From GCA-001856825 sp038729485 (GTDB lineage: Archaea; Thermoplasmatota; Thermoplasmata; Thermoplasmatales; GCA-001856825): DNA of 13,859 nt. The DNA lies in NCBI GenBank assembly GCA_038729485.1, contig JAVYRX010000016.1, forward strand, positions 1 through 13,859, read 5' to 3'. A model generated the notes under the pieces. That model did no database searches, had not been told where the DNA came from, and worked only from the letters and a program-made list of their open reading frames with translations. Numbering within the stretch: position 1 is the first letter of the stretch; every line of letters begins with the position of its first letter. Position numbers and translations under genes: made by a program. Shown here piece by piece: positions 1 through 7,460 of this stretch.

Positions 1-258
1 ACACCCGTTACTGTAACAATAACTAGCAACGGCCAATCTTTTACATACCAGTTCTTCGTGATGCCCGTGGAAAAGGTTATCAAGACAACTACGGTGACAG
101 TAACAAAGACAGTGACGGTTACTCCAAACCTCGACGCATACTATGCTCTGATAATAGTGTTCGCAATATTGTTCGTAGTATTCGCAGCTCTCTGGGCAGT
201 GTCTCGGAGAAAGCCTAAACAGGAACAGGAAGAACAAAAACCACCTGAGAAAACTTAA
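1..258 (+). CDS. Opp/Dpp-type substrate-binding protein, C-terminal end (partial)
   Basis: The frame is open from base 1 and stops at TAA 256-258, giving the last 85 residues of a protein that begins upstream of the window. A Met at base 61 and a GTG at 58 are internal, not starts. The visible part has a beta-strand-like tail, a Thr/Val stalk (bases about 82-123, alternating T-V with one Lys), one hydrophobic helix of about 22 residues starting near base 142, then a short charged tail (RRKPKQEQEEQK...) ending in the cytoplasm. Thr-rich stalk, C-terminal helix and basic tail are the known anchor of archaeal surface substrate-binding proteins, especially the Opp/Dpp class (family knowledge). 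Because permease and ATPase genes of that class follow at once, this is probably the cognate receptor. That is inference: the ligand-binding domain lies outside the window. Another stalked surface protein is the alternative. Confidence 0.72.
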   Translation, partial: TPVTVTITSNGQSFTYQFFVMPVEKVIKTTTVTVTKTVTVTPNLDAYYALIIVFAILFVVFAALWAVSRRKPKQEQEEQKPPEKT

Positions 259-259
259 A

Positions 260-293
260 CTTTTTTTTATTTTTCTTCTTATTCTCTATTTTA
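260..293 (+). terminator. T-rich transcription terminator after the binding-protein gene
   Basis: Directly after the stop codon comes a run of eight T, then four further short T clusters separated by single A or C residues. Archaeal RNA polymerase stops at such oligo-T tracts without needing a hairpin (established). It lies before a new promoter, so the binding protein and the permease operon are probably separate transcription units. Confidence 0.65.
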
Positions 294-311
294 TAGCGTT
301 TTCAATCGTGC

Positions 312-326
312 GAAATAATTATAAAC
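312..326 (+). promoter_or_regulatory. TATA/BRE promoter of the importer operon
   Basis: A purine-containing CGAAA element is followed by an A/T block (AATTATAAA) centred near 321, about 22-25 bases before the TTG/GTG start at 343/346. This spacing puts the transcript start on or next to the start codon, so a leaderless mRNA is expected. The match is by eye only. Confidence 0.5.
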
Positions 327-342
327 GGAATTAACATCAATC

Positions 343-1320
343 TTGGTGAATCCGTACTTAATTGTACGTAAGATAATACAAGATGTGATACTCGCAATTT
401 TGGTTGCTGTTGTAATCTATGTTGTATACAGGCTCATGCCTGGGAACCCTGCCCAGCTCTTGCTCTTCGGTGCAAAGAACAAGGCCGGTCTTACGGGGGC
501 GAGACTTGCAGCCGTTGAGGCTCAGCTGGGTCTGGCTGGAGGGAAGTGGAATCCCGTAAACTTCTTCATCTACATGAAAGATATGTTTACTTTCAACTTC
601 GGATTCGACTACTTTGAAAGCCTTTCCGTATGGGATATAATAAAGGCTGCTCTGCCCTACACACTCCTCCTTTTCGGAGCTGCTGCAATTATATCTTTCT
701 TGATAGGCATACCCATGGGAATCCTGACATCCTGGGTTAGATCCACCAAAAAGGAGTCTACGATGATCGCCACTTCCACAGCACTGAATGCGATTCCTTT
801 CTTTGTCCTGGCAGTTTGGCTCGTTATCTATTTCACTGCTTTGAAGCCGTATTTCCCAGTCAGGACTGTCTTCCCCCTCTCGTGGCTGATCACCAATCCG
901 GGAGGTGTCATATATTACCTTTTCCTTCCTTTGGTTACTCTCATAGTAATAGAGGGAGCGAGCCACCTGCTCACAACAAGAGCAGCGATGGTTTCCACAC
1001 TAGGGGAAGATTTCATAATGACAGCTAGAGCAAAGGGGGTTCGTGAGGGCAACATCATGTTTCACCATGCCGCAAGGAATGCCATGATACCCATAAGCAC
1101 GAGAATGGCTCTGGAACTTGCACTCCTAATGAGTGGTGCAGTAGTGGTGGAGATAATATTCTCCTATCCGGGAATAGGACACCTGCTATACAATGCAACC
1201 TTAGAACTAGACTACCCGCTCGCGGAAGGAGCACTCTTCATAATCTCTCTCGTAACGATCATCACGTATTCCCTCGTGGATTTCATACATGCCTGGCTTG
1301 ATCCGAGGATTAAATTATAG
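343..1320 (+). CDS. dppB: ABC importer permease, DppB/OppB type
   Basis: Inner-membrane permease subunit of a peptide/oligosaccharide (Opp/Dpp class) ABC importer, 325 residues, the usual length. Six hydrophobic segments are visible at about 11-29, 104-128, 142-165, 189-207, 253-274 and 295-316, with the long extracellular stretch after helix 1 that is typical of DppB. The EAA coupling loop lies at about 221-250 (TARAKG...HHAARNAMIP) and contacts the ATPase. The C-terminus WLDPRIKL matches the conserved family ending. The start is TTG 343 or GTG 346; both sit at the right distance from the upstream TATA box for a leaderless transcript, and no Shine-Dalgarno site is seen. It is the first gene of the operon, and its stop codon directly abuts the next reading frame. 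The substrate cannot be told from sequence: members of this class carry peptides, nickel or sugars. Confidence 0.93.
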   Translation: MVNPYLIVRKIIQDVILAILVAVVIYVVYRLMPGNPAQLLLFGAKNKAGLTGARLAAVEAQLGLAGGKWNPVNFFIYMKDMFTFNFGFDYFESLSVWDIIKAALPYTLLLFGAAAIISFLIGIPMGILTSWVRSTKKESTMIATSTALNAIPFFVLAVWLVIYFTALKPYFPVRTVFPLSWLITNPGGVIYYLFLPLVTLIVIEGASHLLTTRAAMVSTLGEDFIMTARAKGVREGNIMFHHAARNAMIPISTRMALELALLMSGAVVVEIIFSYPGIGHLLYNATLELDYPLAEGALFIISLVTIITYSLVDFIHAWLDPRIKL

Positions 1321-1323
1321 GTG
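1319..1323 (+). promoter_or_regulatory. Ribosome binding site that selects the DppC start
   Basis: AGGTG overlaps the end of the DppB stop codon and lies six bases before ATG 1330. It matches the archaeal 16S 3' end complement. This favours ATG 1330 over the GTG at 1321, which would itself be part of the binding site. Confidence 0.5.
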
Positions 1324-1329
1324 TTTTTG

Positions 1330-3573
1330 ATGACGTCGCAAGAAAATGAAAAGGCAACGGTCCGTGAGATCAGAAGGAAAAGGATGAATTTCAGATTAGC
1401 CAGGTTGAAGAAGCAGTGGAAGATATTCTATAGTTCGCCTTACGGCAAAGCAGGATTCTATATTATCCTAATTTTAGCAATAATTGCCGCGATTTCGCCG
1501 GCTATACAACTGCAAAGCAACCCTAGCTCTTATGTAGCACCTTCCATAGATACAACGGTGCCAAAGCTTCTCTCTGAGAATTTTGCAGGCAATATATCTC
1601 TAGACTCTTCACAGATTTCTTCATATGGTTCCTCCATCACAATTACTGGAAGTAACTGGGTCTATTCAGTTAATGAAAACGGAAAAGTCGTCGCACTTCA
1701 GCTGGCTACGCCTTCCAGTACAACTACTGGCAAACTGGCCAGCGTGGCCAACCTTTCCCTCAGCTCAAGCCCGGAAAGCATGTCCGTATTCACTCTTATA
1801 GAGGGCGCAAACGCAGTTACTGGAACTGAAACGATGGCCAATTATATGCTGATTTCTACGCATTCAGGCCAGATAGTCCTCGCAAGGATATCTGATCTAA
1901 CCTCTTCTGGAGCCTTAACTACGCCTAAAGTTGTCTCTACCGAAAATCTCTCCCTGGGATCAAATTTTGCTCTTCCCCCGATATCTACAGTCCTCCCGGT
2001 TGACCAGCCAAGCATACCTTCCATCCCATATTACAGTTCGTCTATTCTAGGTGCATCTTCAAACGTCGGCAGAATTATTGCGGTCACGGAAAATTCTTCC
2101 GGACTGCATCTGCTCGTTATTGACGATTCTAGCCTGAAAATATCATCACAAAGGAATCTACCATTTTCGAACGTCTCAGGCCTCTATTTCTACGGTTCAT
2201 ACTTCCCGTCAAGTGGAAGTCAGCTGGCCATCCTGACGTCCGGGAATTCGGTTTATGCATACCACCTGAATGGAACACTTGCATGGGTATCAAAAATCCC
2301 GGGAATGAATTTCACGGGGCAGGTACAGATACCTCTAGCATATCAGCGTTCCGTAGCACCCTATAACTCGATCCTTGCAGTAGGAGAAAACTCTACGTCT
2401 AGCTCCGTCTTCAGGATATTCACGTCAAACGGAACATCTTCTATGATCTTCACACTGCCGTCACGAATCTCGTCCATTTCGTCGTCATACGGCAGCACCG
2501 GTTTCCCTTCCTCGGTGATCGTCATCTCTGGTACAGAAGGTTATGTCCTCAACGGGCCGGATCACATCCTCGGTAAGGTTTCACTTGCTTCAGGTGTGGG
2601 GGCTTACTCGTATAAACCCGTATACGATCCCAGCTCCAATACATACATTATTTCATCCACAGATGGGGCCCTATATTCCCTCTCTGGAAGCCTCGGTACA
2701 AACCCCTTTTACTGGGGTATGCTCCCAAAGTCTGCAATGAAGGGCATAACGCAGCCTGAGCTCATTTTAAATGCTGCGACTGGAACTGAATCCATCACGT
2801 TTAGGGGAGGAGATGGGTATATCTACGTTTATTCAGCCTCAGGCGTTTCCATCAATCCTATACCACCCACATTCCACACTCCCTCTGGAAATATATTCCC
2901 GCTTGGAACTAACAGCGAAGGAAATGATGTTTGGTCGCAATTCATAGGCAGTTTTCCGCCTGACTGGGTAGTAGGAATAGCGGTCGGACTTATAGGCATA
3001 ATTGTCGCCATAATATTCGGTATGATCATAGGCTACTACAGGGGATTTATATCGGTGGCGGTGGACACCATAACACTTGTCATCTACCTGATCCCCGGTT
3101 TGGCTCTTTTGATTGCCCTTACGTCTGTTTTAAAGCCTTCCCTGACCAACATAATACTTGTGCTTAGCTTCACAGCCTGGCCTTTCACAACGTTCACGAT
3201 ACTAGGCATAATAAGGAGTGTCAAGCAGAGAACTTTCGTTGATGCGGCGAGAGTCTCCGGCGCCGGAACCCTTCAGATATTGAGGAGGCACATGATGCCG
3301 AACATAACGCCACTTCTTATATATCTCACGTCAATAAGCATAAGCGGGGCTGTGGGTGCGATAGCAACACTTCAATTTCTTGGCATCGCCCCGTTGACAA
3401 TACTGACGTGGGGTGGAATGCTGAACCCGCTGTACGATAATTATTACCTGGCTGCGGTAGCACCCTGGTGGGTTCTCCCGCCCACGGTGGCTCTAACTCT
3501 CTTTGTCATGGGATTCATATTCCTTTCTAGGGGAGTGGACGAGCTCGTAAATCCGAGATTGAGGAGGAGATAA
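1330..3573 (+). CDS. dppC: DppC-type ABC permease with a large extracytoplasmic beta-propeller insert
   Basis: 747 residues, against about 280-320 for ordinary DppC. Order: basic N-terminal tail (1-38), helix 1 (about 42-58), about 455 extra residues (about 62-517), then a normal DppC remainder: the conserved PLGTNSEGNDVW segment (about 524-535, canonical 'GTDxxGRDV'), helix 2 (about 547-571), further helices, EAA loop around 636-665 (DAARVSG...RRHMMPN) and the C-terminal helix ending VNPRLRRR. The insert falls in the loop that faces outside. It contains about eight blade-like strand pairs with small turns (near 110, 173, 248, 298, 348, 396, 438, 488; e.g. NSVYAYHLNG, DGYIYVYSASG), as in PQQ-type propellers. 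It is Ser/Thr-rich, has only about 38 charged residues by eye and nine N-x-S/T sequons, fitting an acid-exposed, perhaps glycosylated surface. Start: ATG 1330 behind AGGTG; GTG 1321 is the alternative. The permease role is secure; the propeller fold is inference. Confidence 0.9.
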   Translation: MTSQENEKATVREIRRKRMNFRLARLKKQWKIFYSSPYGKAGFYIILILAIIAAISPAIQLQSNPSSYVAPSIDTTVPKLLSENFAGNISLDSSQISSYGSSITITGSNWVYSVNENGKVVALQLATPSSTTTGKLASVANLSLSSSPESMSVFTLIEGANAVTGTETMANYMLISTHSGQIVLARISDLTSSGALTTPKVVSTENLSLGSNFALPPISTVLPVDQPSIPSIPYYSSSILGASSNVGRIIAVTENSSGLHLLVIDDSSLKISSQRNLPFSNVSGLYFYGSYFPSSGSQLAILTSGNSVYAYHLNGTLAWVSKIPGMNFTGQVQIPLAYQRSVAPYNSILAVGENSTSSSVFRIFTSNGTSSMIFTLPSRISSISSSYGSTGFPSSVIVISGTEGYVLNGPDHILGKVSLASGVGAYSYKPVYDPSSNTYIISSTDGALYSLSGSLGTNPFYWGMLPKSAMKGITQPELILNAATGTESITFRGGDGYIYVYSASGVSINPIPPTFHTPSGNIFPLGTNSEGNDVWSQFIGSFPPDWVVGIAVGLIGIIVAIIFGMIIGYYRGFISVAVDTITLVIYLIPGLALLIALTSVLKPSLTNIILVLSFTAWPFTTFTILGIIRSVKQRTFVDAARVSGAGTLQILRRHMMPNITPLLIYLTSISISGAVGAIATLQFLGIAPLTILTWGGMLNPLYDNYYLAAVAPWWVLPPTVALTLFVMGFIFLSRGVDELVNPRLRRR
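3563..3567 (+). promoter_or_regulatory. Ribosome binding site supporting the TTG start of the fused ATPase
   Basis: GGAGG lies inside the last codons of the DppC gene, seven bases before TTG 3575. No nearby ATG in frame matches the start of the ABC domain, so this site supports TTG as the true start codon. Confidence 0.6.
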
Positions 3574-3574
3574 A

Positions 3575-5746
3575 TTGGTAGAAGCAATACCTGAAAACAA
3601 CTCATTTGCAGGAACGTCTAAACCGATAGTCAGCATAGAGAATCTCAGCATAACATTCAAAACATACGACGGGAAAATAAGGGCACTGGAGGACGTCAGT
3701 CTGGACATAATGGAGGGGGATACGATTGGAATAATCGGGGAAAGCGGTTCTGGTAAGACAACACTGGCAACGGCCATCATGGGAATGGTCGCAGACAACG
3801 GGATTGTAGAAGGCTCAGTTAAAGTGAAAGGCGAGGAAGTCACTGCGGAGAAGATATCTGGGGAATTTTATAGGAAGCTAAAACGGGGCCAGAAGAAGAT
3901 CCTCTACGAGAAGCTGTTGAGGATCAGATGGAAGGACGTTTCCATGGTATTCCAGGGGTCCATGAACGCATTCAACCCTGCATACACGATAGAAAAACAG
4001 ATAAGCGAGGTATTCAAAATACATACGAAGCTGAGCGACGATCAGATAAAGAGAAAGTGCGTTGAAGTAGTTGAGTCGGCAGGCCTAAACAGGTCCGTCC
4101 TCAGCGCTTATCCTCACGAGCTCAGCGGGGGTATGAAGCAGAGGGCAGTGATCGCCATGGCTCTTTCCCTATCGCCAAGTATGATAATAGCAGATGAACC
4201 TACCACAGGCCTTGACGTTGTAATACAGGCGAAGATCATAGAGGAGCTCAAGAGAATTCAGAGAACACAGGCAAAAGCGATGATGATCATCTCTCACGAC
4301 ATAGGTGTAGTAGCCCAGCTGTCAAAAAAAGTTATGGTTCTCTATGGCGGCCGCGTTATGGAAAGCGGACCGACTTGGGACGTGTATCAGAAGCCGCTGA
4401 ATCCTTACACGCTCGCCCTGATGAGAAGTTACCCCTCCCTCGAAAAAGCAAAGAGAAAGATGGCAGGGATTCCCGGCGAGACCCCGGATCCGTATTCGGA
4501 AAGAAGGGGGTGCCTTTTTGCAAACAGATGCATATATGCTGATCAGAGGTGTTTTGATGAAGCACCTGCTTTACGAGAAGTGGAACCTGGAAGATATAGC
4601 AGATGCCACTATGCGGAAAAACTGAAGGGGGTATCTGTTGATTCAGAGGAAACTGACGCACCTGTGGAGGCTTCCGCTTCCTCAACAGGCGAAACTATAA
4701 TGACTACTACCAATCTCAAGGAGTACTTCACGCTGAGGTCATCAGCAGCTGGCTCTCTCTTTTCTGGCGAACAGGGAGCAAAATATGTCAGGGCCGTGGA
4801 CGACGTCTCGATAGAGATCAAGAAGGGTGAGATATTCGGCGTGATAGGGGAGAGCGGATCTGGCAAAACAACATTCGCAAAAGTCATTTTAAAACTTATA
4901 GATGCAACAGGAGGAAAAGTTAAGTACGTCTTTCCAAAGGGCGAAAAAAGAGAAATGCTCGAAATAGATATAACATCTGTAAAGGAAAGATCCGACGAAA
5001 TAAGAGCTTTAAGGAGGTATACCCAGCTCATATTCCAGGATCCGTACGATTCTCTTGACCCCACGATGTCAGTATATGATATAGTGAATGAACCGATAAT
5101 TGCACATAGGGTCACGAGAGACCCGCTGGTTGCAAGAGACATGATAGGAAAGGTTCTTCACATAGTCAACCTAAGGCCGCCCGAAAGTTATTTCGAGAGA
5201 TTTTCCCATGAACTATCCGGAGGGGAGAGACAGAGAGTTGCTGCGGCAAGAGCACTCGTGCTTAGGCCTGAGTTCATAGTAATGGATGAGCCTATATCCA
5301 TGCTTGATGTCTCGCTAAGGATAGGTTTCATGAATCTCATCCTCAGCATGAGGAGGGAGTTTGGTATCACCGTCTTTTACATCACTCACGATCTAGCGTC
5401 TGCAAGATACGTGTGCGACCGTCTCCTGGTTATGTATCTTGGAAAAGGCGTTGAGAGCGGAAAGACTGAGGACGTGGTGAAAACTCCGGCGCACCCCTAT
5501 ACCAAGGCTCTCCTGAAGGCGGTTCCCAGGCCATCTCCAGACTGGGATCCCAAATCAGTGGAAATACTAGGAGAAATAGGGAATGCAATAGACGTTCCAA
5601 AAGGTTGCAGATTCGTTAATAGGTGCGTATATGCGCAGGAGAAATGCAGGAACATTCCTCCTGAGAAGAGGGACTTGGGAAACGACCATTGGTACTTCTG
5701 CCACTTCTCGCAGGAGGAATTGTCCGAAATACACAAGAAATTGTAA
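3575..5746 (+). CDS. dppDF: Fused ABC ATPase, DppD-DppF type, with two Cys4 clusters
   Basis: 723 residues carrying both ATPase subunits of the importer in one chain. N-half (DppD-like): Walker A 55-63 (GESGSGKTT, K61), Q-loop Q127, signature LSGGMKQ 183-189, Walker B D207-E208, switch H241. C-half (DppF-like): Walker A from 425 (K431), Q488, signature LSGGERQ 547-553, Walker B D571-E572, switch H605. All catalytic elements are present in both halves, so both ATP sites look active. Each half ends with the oligopeptide-transporter C-terminal domain with four Cys: C313, C319, C326, C344 and C678, C684, C691, C709, both spaced 5-6-17. A 4Fe-4S cluster is known at this place in some DppD/OppD proteins; its presence here is inferred. 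A region of about 30 residues (about 348-378) rich in Ser, Glu and Ala links the halves. One base separates it from the DppC stop, and its own stop overlaps the next ATG. Bacterial GsiA/YejF have the same D-F order in one chain. Confidence 0.95.
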   Translation: MVEAIPENNSFAGTSKPIVSIENLSITFKTYDGKIRALEDVSLDIMEGDTIGIIGESGSGKTTLATAIMGMVADNGIVEGSVKVKGEEVTAEKISGEFYRKLKRGQKKILYEKLLRIRWKDVSMVFQGSMNAFNPAYTIEKQISEVFKIHTKLSDDQIKRKCVEVVESAGLNRSVLSAYPHELSGGMKQRAVIAMALSLSPSMIIADEPTTGLDVVIQAKIIEELKRIQRTQAKAMMIISHDIGVVAQLSKKVMVLYGGRVMESGPTWDVYQKPLNPYTLALMRSYPSLEKAKRKMAGIPGETPDPYSERRGCLFANRCIYADQRCFDEAPALREVEPGRYSRCHYAEKLKGVSVDSEETDAPVEASASSTGETIMTTTNLKEYFTLRSSAAGSLFSGEQGAKYVRAVDDVSIEIKKGEIFGVIGESGSGKTTFAKVILKLIDATGGKVKYVFPKGEKREMLEIDITSVKERSDEIRALRRYTQLIFQDPYDSLDPTMSVYDIVNEPIIAHRVTRDPLVARDMIGKVLHIVNLRPPESYFERFSHELSGGERQRVAAARALVLRPEFIVMDEPISMLDVSLRIGFMNLILSMRREFGITVFYITHDLASARYVCDRLLVMYLGKGVESGKTEDVVKTPAHPYTKALLKAVPRPSPDWDPKSVEILGEIGNAIDVPKGCRFVNRCVYAQEKCRNIPPEKRDLGNDHWYFCHFSQEELSEIHKKL

Positions 5747-6156
5747 TGTCGCCAAATGGAGAGGAAGTACTGGACCTTGTAAATCAAAGCGTCAAAGAGG
5801 CAGTCAGAAAGGCTAGATGGAAATATTCTAAGCCTCCATTGGAAATATTGGGTGTCATTATAGCTTCCCCCGCGATATATTTCTCTTTTCTTGGGATCAA
5901 GACATTCTTTGTAGTGATGCCTGATATCCTTTTTATTTCCGCTGTTCTTGTAATGTTCTTCGGCGCTTGGTATGACTTCGGTGCATCCACTTACAAGAAG
6001 GAGCTTGAACAGAATTTCAAGAAATCACTTAGCGAAGCTGATGCGACTTACATAAACAAGCAGCAGCTTATTATGACGTTGATCTACCTAGCGATAGGAG
6101 GCCTTTACATGCTCTGCGGCCTGATCATTTACCTAATCTCCCTCAAAATTTACTGA
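5746..6156 (+). CDS. Small three-helix membrane protein coupled to the importer operon, unknown function
   Basis: 136 residues from ATG 5746, whose A is the last base of the ATPase stop (TAATG); translational coupling is likely. The frame is open upstream to 5689, but those codons overlap the conserved Cys region of the ATPase, so they are unlikely to be used. An AGGAGG at 5712-5717 is too far upstream (about 28 bases) to serve this ATG. Visible features: an amphipathic, charged N-terminus (1-30), hydrophobic helices at about 31-52, 55-77 and 107-133, and a charged, probably cytoplasmic, segment between helices 2 and 3 (about 79-106; STYKKELEQNFKKSLSEAD). I do not recognise a family. Position and coupling suggest an accessory or assembly factor of the importer, but a passenger gene is equally possible. 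It is the last gene before the next promoter. Confidence 0.75.
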   Translation: MSPNGEEVLDLVNQSVKEAVRKARWKYSKPPLEILGVIIASPAIYFSFLGIKTFFVVMPDILFISAVLVMFFGAWYDFGASTYKKELEQNFKKSLSEADATYINKQQLIMTLIYLAIGGLYMLCGLIIYLISLKIY

Positions 6157-6171
6157 CTTAAAAATATGAGG

Positions 6172-6183
6172 AATGCTTATTTA
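6172..6183 (+). promoter_or_regulatory. Promoter of the MFS gene
   Basis: The 12-base motif AATGCTTATTTA has its TATA-like part (CTTATTTA) centred near 6179, 25-26 bases before GTG 6204. That spacing indicates a leaderless transcript; no Shine-Dalgarno site precedes the GTG. The same 12-mer recurs at 7428-7439. A second A/T block (CTTAAAAATATG, 6157-6168) lies just upstream. Confidence 0.5.
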
Positions 6184-6203
6184 CAATGCACCCATAGGCC
6201 CAA

Positions 6204-7397
6204 GTGGAAGGCAAATCTGTCGGCTTCGATTCAAGGTTCAAATATCTTGTCGCTAACGTCGGCATTTCAAGGTTTGGTCTTGCCTCCTTTAACCTGATAG
6301 TCATTTGGATAATTCTGTACGAAACGAAGAATGCCTTTCTCGCCGGTCTTGGAGACGGAATACTTTCGCTCCCCCTTTTCTTCAGTTTCATAATCGGCGC
6401 TCTCATCGACAGATCTGCAAGAAAAAAAGCAATAGCCTTACTCGTCAGCATACTTAGAGCCGTCTTTCTTGTCACGGTGCTTTACGGCTTCTACCTGGAT
6501 TCACTTCCAATAATACTTCTCTCAATATATGCCAGCGGCTTCATTCTGGGGATCACGTCTGACGTGATAAATTCAATAAGGGCTACCTGGACGAAGGAGC
6601 TTCTCACAGAGGAGCAGTACAAGCGGGGTACATCCATCACTTCAATGGCAAATTATATAGCGGAGGGTGCCGGCTATCTTCTCTCAGGCATTATCCTTCT
6701 CCTAGGCTTTTATCACACGTTCGAAGCGCTGATTGCAGTATTCGTGGTTGCTCTAATACCCTTATTTTTTATTTCCACTGAGTTTAAGCCTGAGGAAACG
6801 AGCGCAATGCAGTCCATGAAGGAGGGGATATCTTTCATAAGGCAGCACAAGGAGATCGTTCAACTGATGATAATAGTCCTGATACTCAACATAACGTTCG
6901 GAACTATAGGAATCATATTCATTTCGTTGGTCCAAATTAAGTTCCATCTTCCCTCAATTTATGCGAGCATAGTATTCTCCATGTTCATCCTCGGGCTGAT
7001 CGTAGGGTCTTTTGTAGCAAATAAAATAAGGGGAAAGCTGGGCGTCATATCCATGGTAATTTTCTTCTTTACCGGCACATTGATTGCTTTAGTTTCCTTC
7101 CTTGACTCCATATTCTTTGTCATGATCCCGGCAGTCGTTATAGGCATACTGATTGGAATTGCCAACGTGATATACGGGGCCTCGATGCTCCACATCGTCA
7201 GCCAGGAGTTCATGGCAAGGATATCAGGCGCCTTTAACACATTTTCCGTGGCGGCGACATTTTCATCTGGAATGCTTGGAGGTGCCATAATACAGCTAAC
7301 CTCGGTATCAGATTCATTCCTCGTCGTAGGTGGACTTGTCGTGGCTTCCGTAATACTATGGCCATTCTTCAGGGAGATTTACAGAATTACGGTATAG
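6204..7397 (+). CDS. MFS transporter, efflux-type
   Basis: 397 residues, the usual length for a major facilitator superfamily permease, with about 10-12 hydrophobic segments in two halves. The loop between helices 2 and 3 carries an MFS motif A (G65-ALIDRSARKK, with D69 and R70), and a weaker copy lies at about 268-279 in the second half (SFVANKIRGKLG). A charged central cytoplasmic loop (about 192-216, EFKPEETS...RQHKE) joins the halves. The overall pattern resembles the EntS/macrolide-efflux-like branch (family knowledge), usually proton-driven exporters of drugs or small metabolites; the substrate is unknown. The start GTG 6204 is chosen because of the TATA box 25 bases upstream. It has its own promoter, so a link to the importer operon upstream or the sugar genes downstream is not shown. 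It faces the GH15 gene tail to tail. Confidence 0.88.
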   Translation: MEGKSVGFDSRFKYLVANVGISRFGLASFNLIVIWIILYETKNAFLAGLGDGILSLPLFFSFIIGALIDRSARKKAIALLVSILRAVFLVTVLYGFYLDSLPIILLSIYASGFILGITSDVINSIRATWTKELLTEEQYKRGTSITSMANYIAEGAGYLLSGIILLLGFYHTFEALIAVFVVALIPLFFISTEFKPEETSAMQSMKEGISFIRQHKEIVQLMIIVLILNITFGTIGIIFISLVQIKFHLPSIYASIVFSMFILGLIVGSFVANKIRGKLGVISMVIFFFTGTLIALVSFLDSIFFVMIPAVVIGILIGIANVIYGASMLHIVSQEFMARISGAFNTFSVAATFSSGMLGGAIIQLTSVSDSFLVVGGLVVASVILWPFFREIYRITV

Positions 7398-7412
7398 GAA
7401 AGAGGTAAAAAC
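7397..7412 (-). terminator. Possible T-rich terminator for the GH15 gene
   Basis: Read on the - strand, five T followed by CC and another short pyrimidine-rich stretch lie about 70 bases past the GH15 stop codon, at the very end of the MFS gene. It is a weak match to an archaeal oligo-T terminator. Confidence 0.3.
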
Positions 7413-7427
7413 ATAACTCTGTTCTTA

Positions 7428-7443
7428 AATGCTTATTTATAAG
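7428..7443 (+). promoter_or_regulatory. Promoter-like element between convergent genes
   Basis: AATGCTTATTTATAAG repeats exactly the 12-base motif of the MFS promoter (6172-6183) and continues into TATAAG. No protein gene starts on the + strand in the next 300 bases; the predicted RNA start (about 7463) falls at a small hairpin and would run antisense to the GH15 gene. Read on the - strand the block is also TATA-like (CTTATAAATAAG). Function not shown. Confidence 0.3.
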
Positions 7444-7460
7444 TGTAGAGATCCTCCATT

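Noticed and set aside
7..17. Perfect 11-base palindrome GTTACTGTAAC and a nearby AGTAAC/GTTACT pair in the stalk region.
   Set aside because: Explained by alternating Val and Thr codons (GTN-ACN) in the coding stalk, not by a regulatory site.
358..966. Long - strand open frame inside the DppB gene (202 codons), and similar antisense frames in other genes.
   Set aside because: The opposite strand carries a clear permease with family motifs; the antisense translation is polar and without recognisable domains, as expected of codon shadow.
1321..1329. GTG 1321 as the DppC start.
   Set aside because: This GTG forms part of the AGGTG ribosome binding site for ATG 1330; it remains possible but is less likely.
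5689..5745. Earlier start for the small membrane protein, adding 19 residues.
   Set aside because: It would overlap the conserved Cys-containing end of the ATPase with no ribosome binding site; ATG 5746 overlapping the stop codon is more natural.
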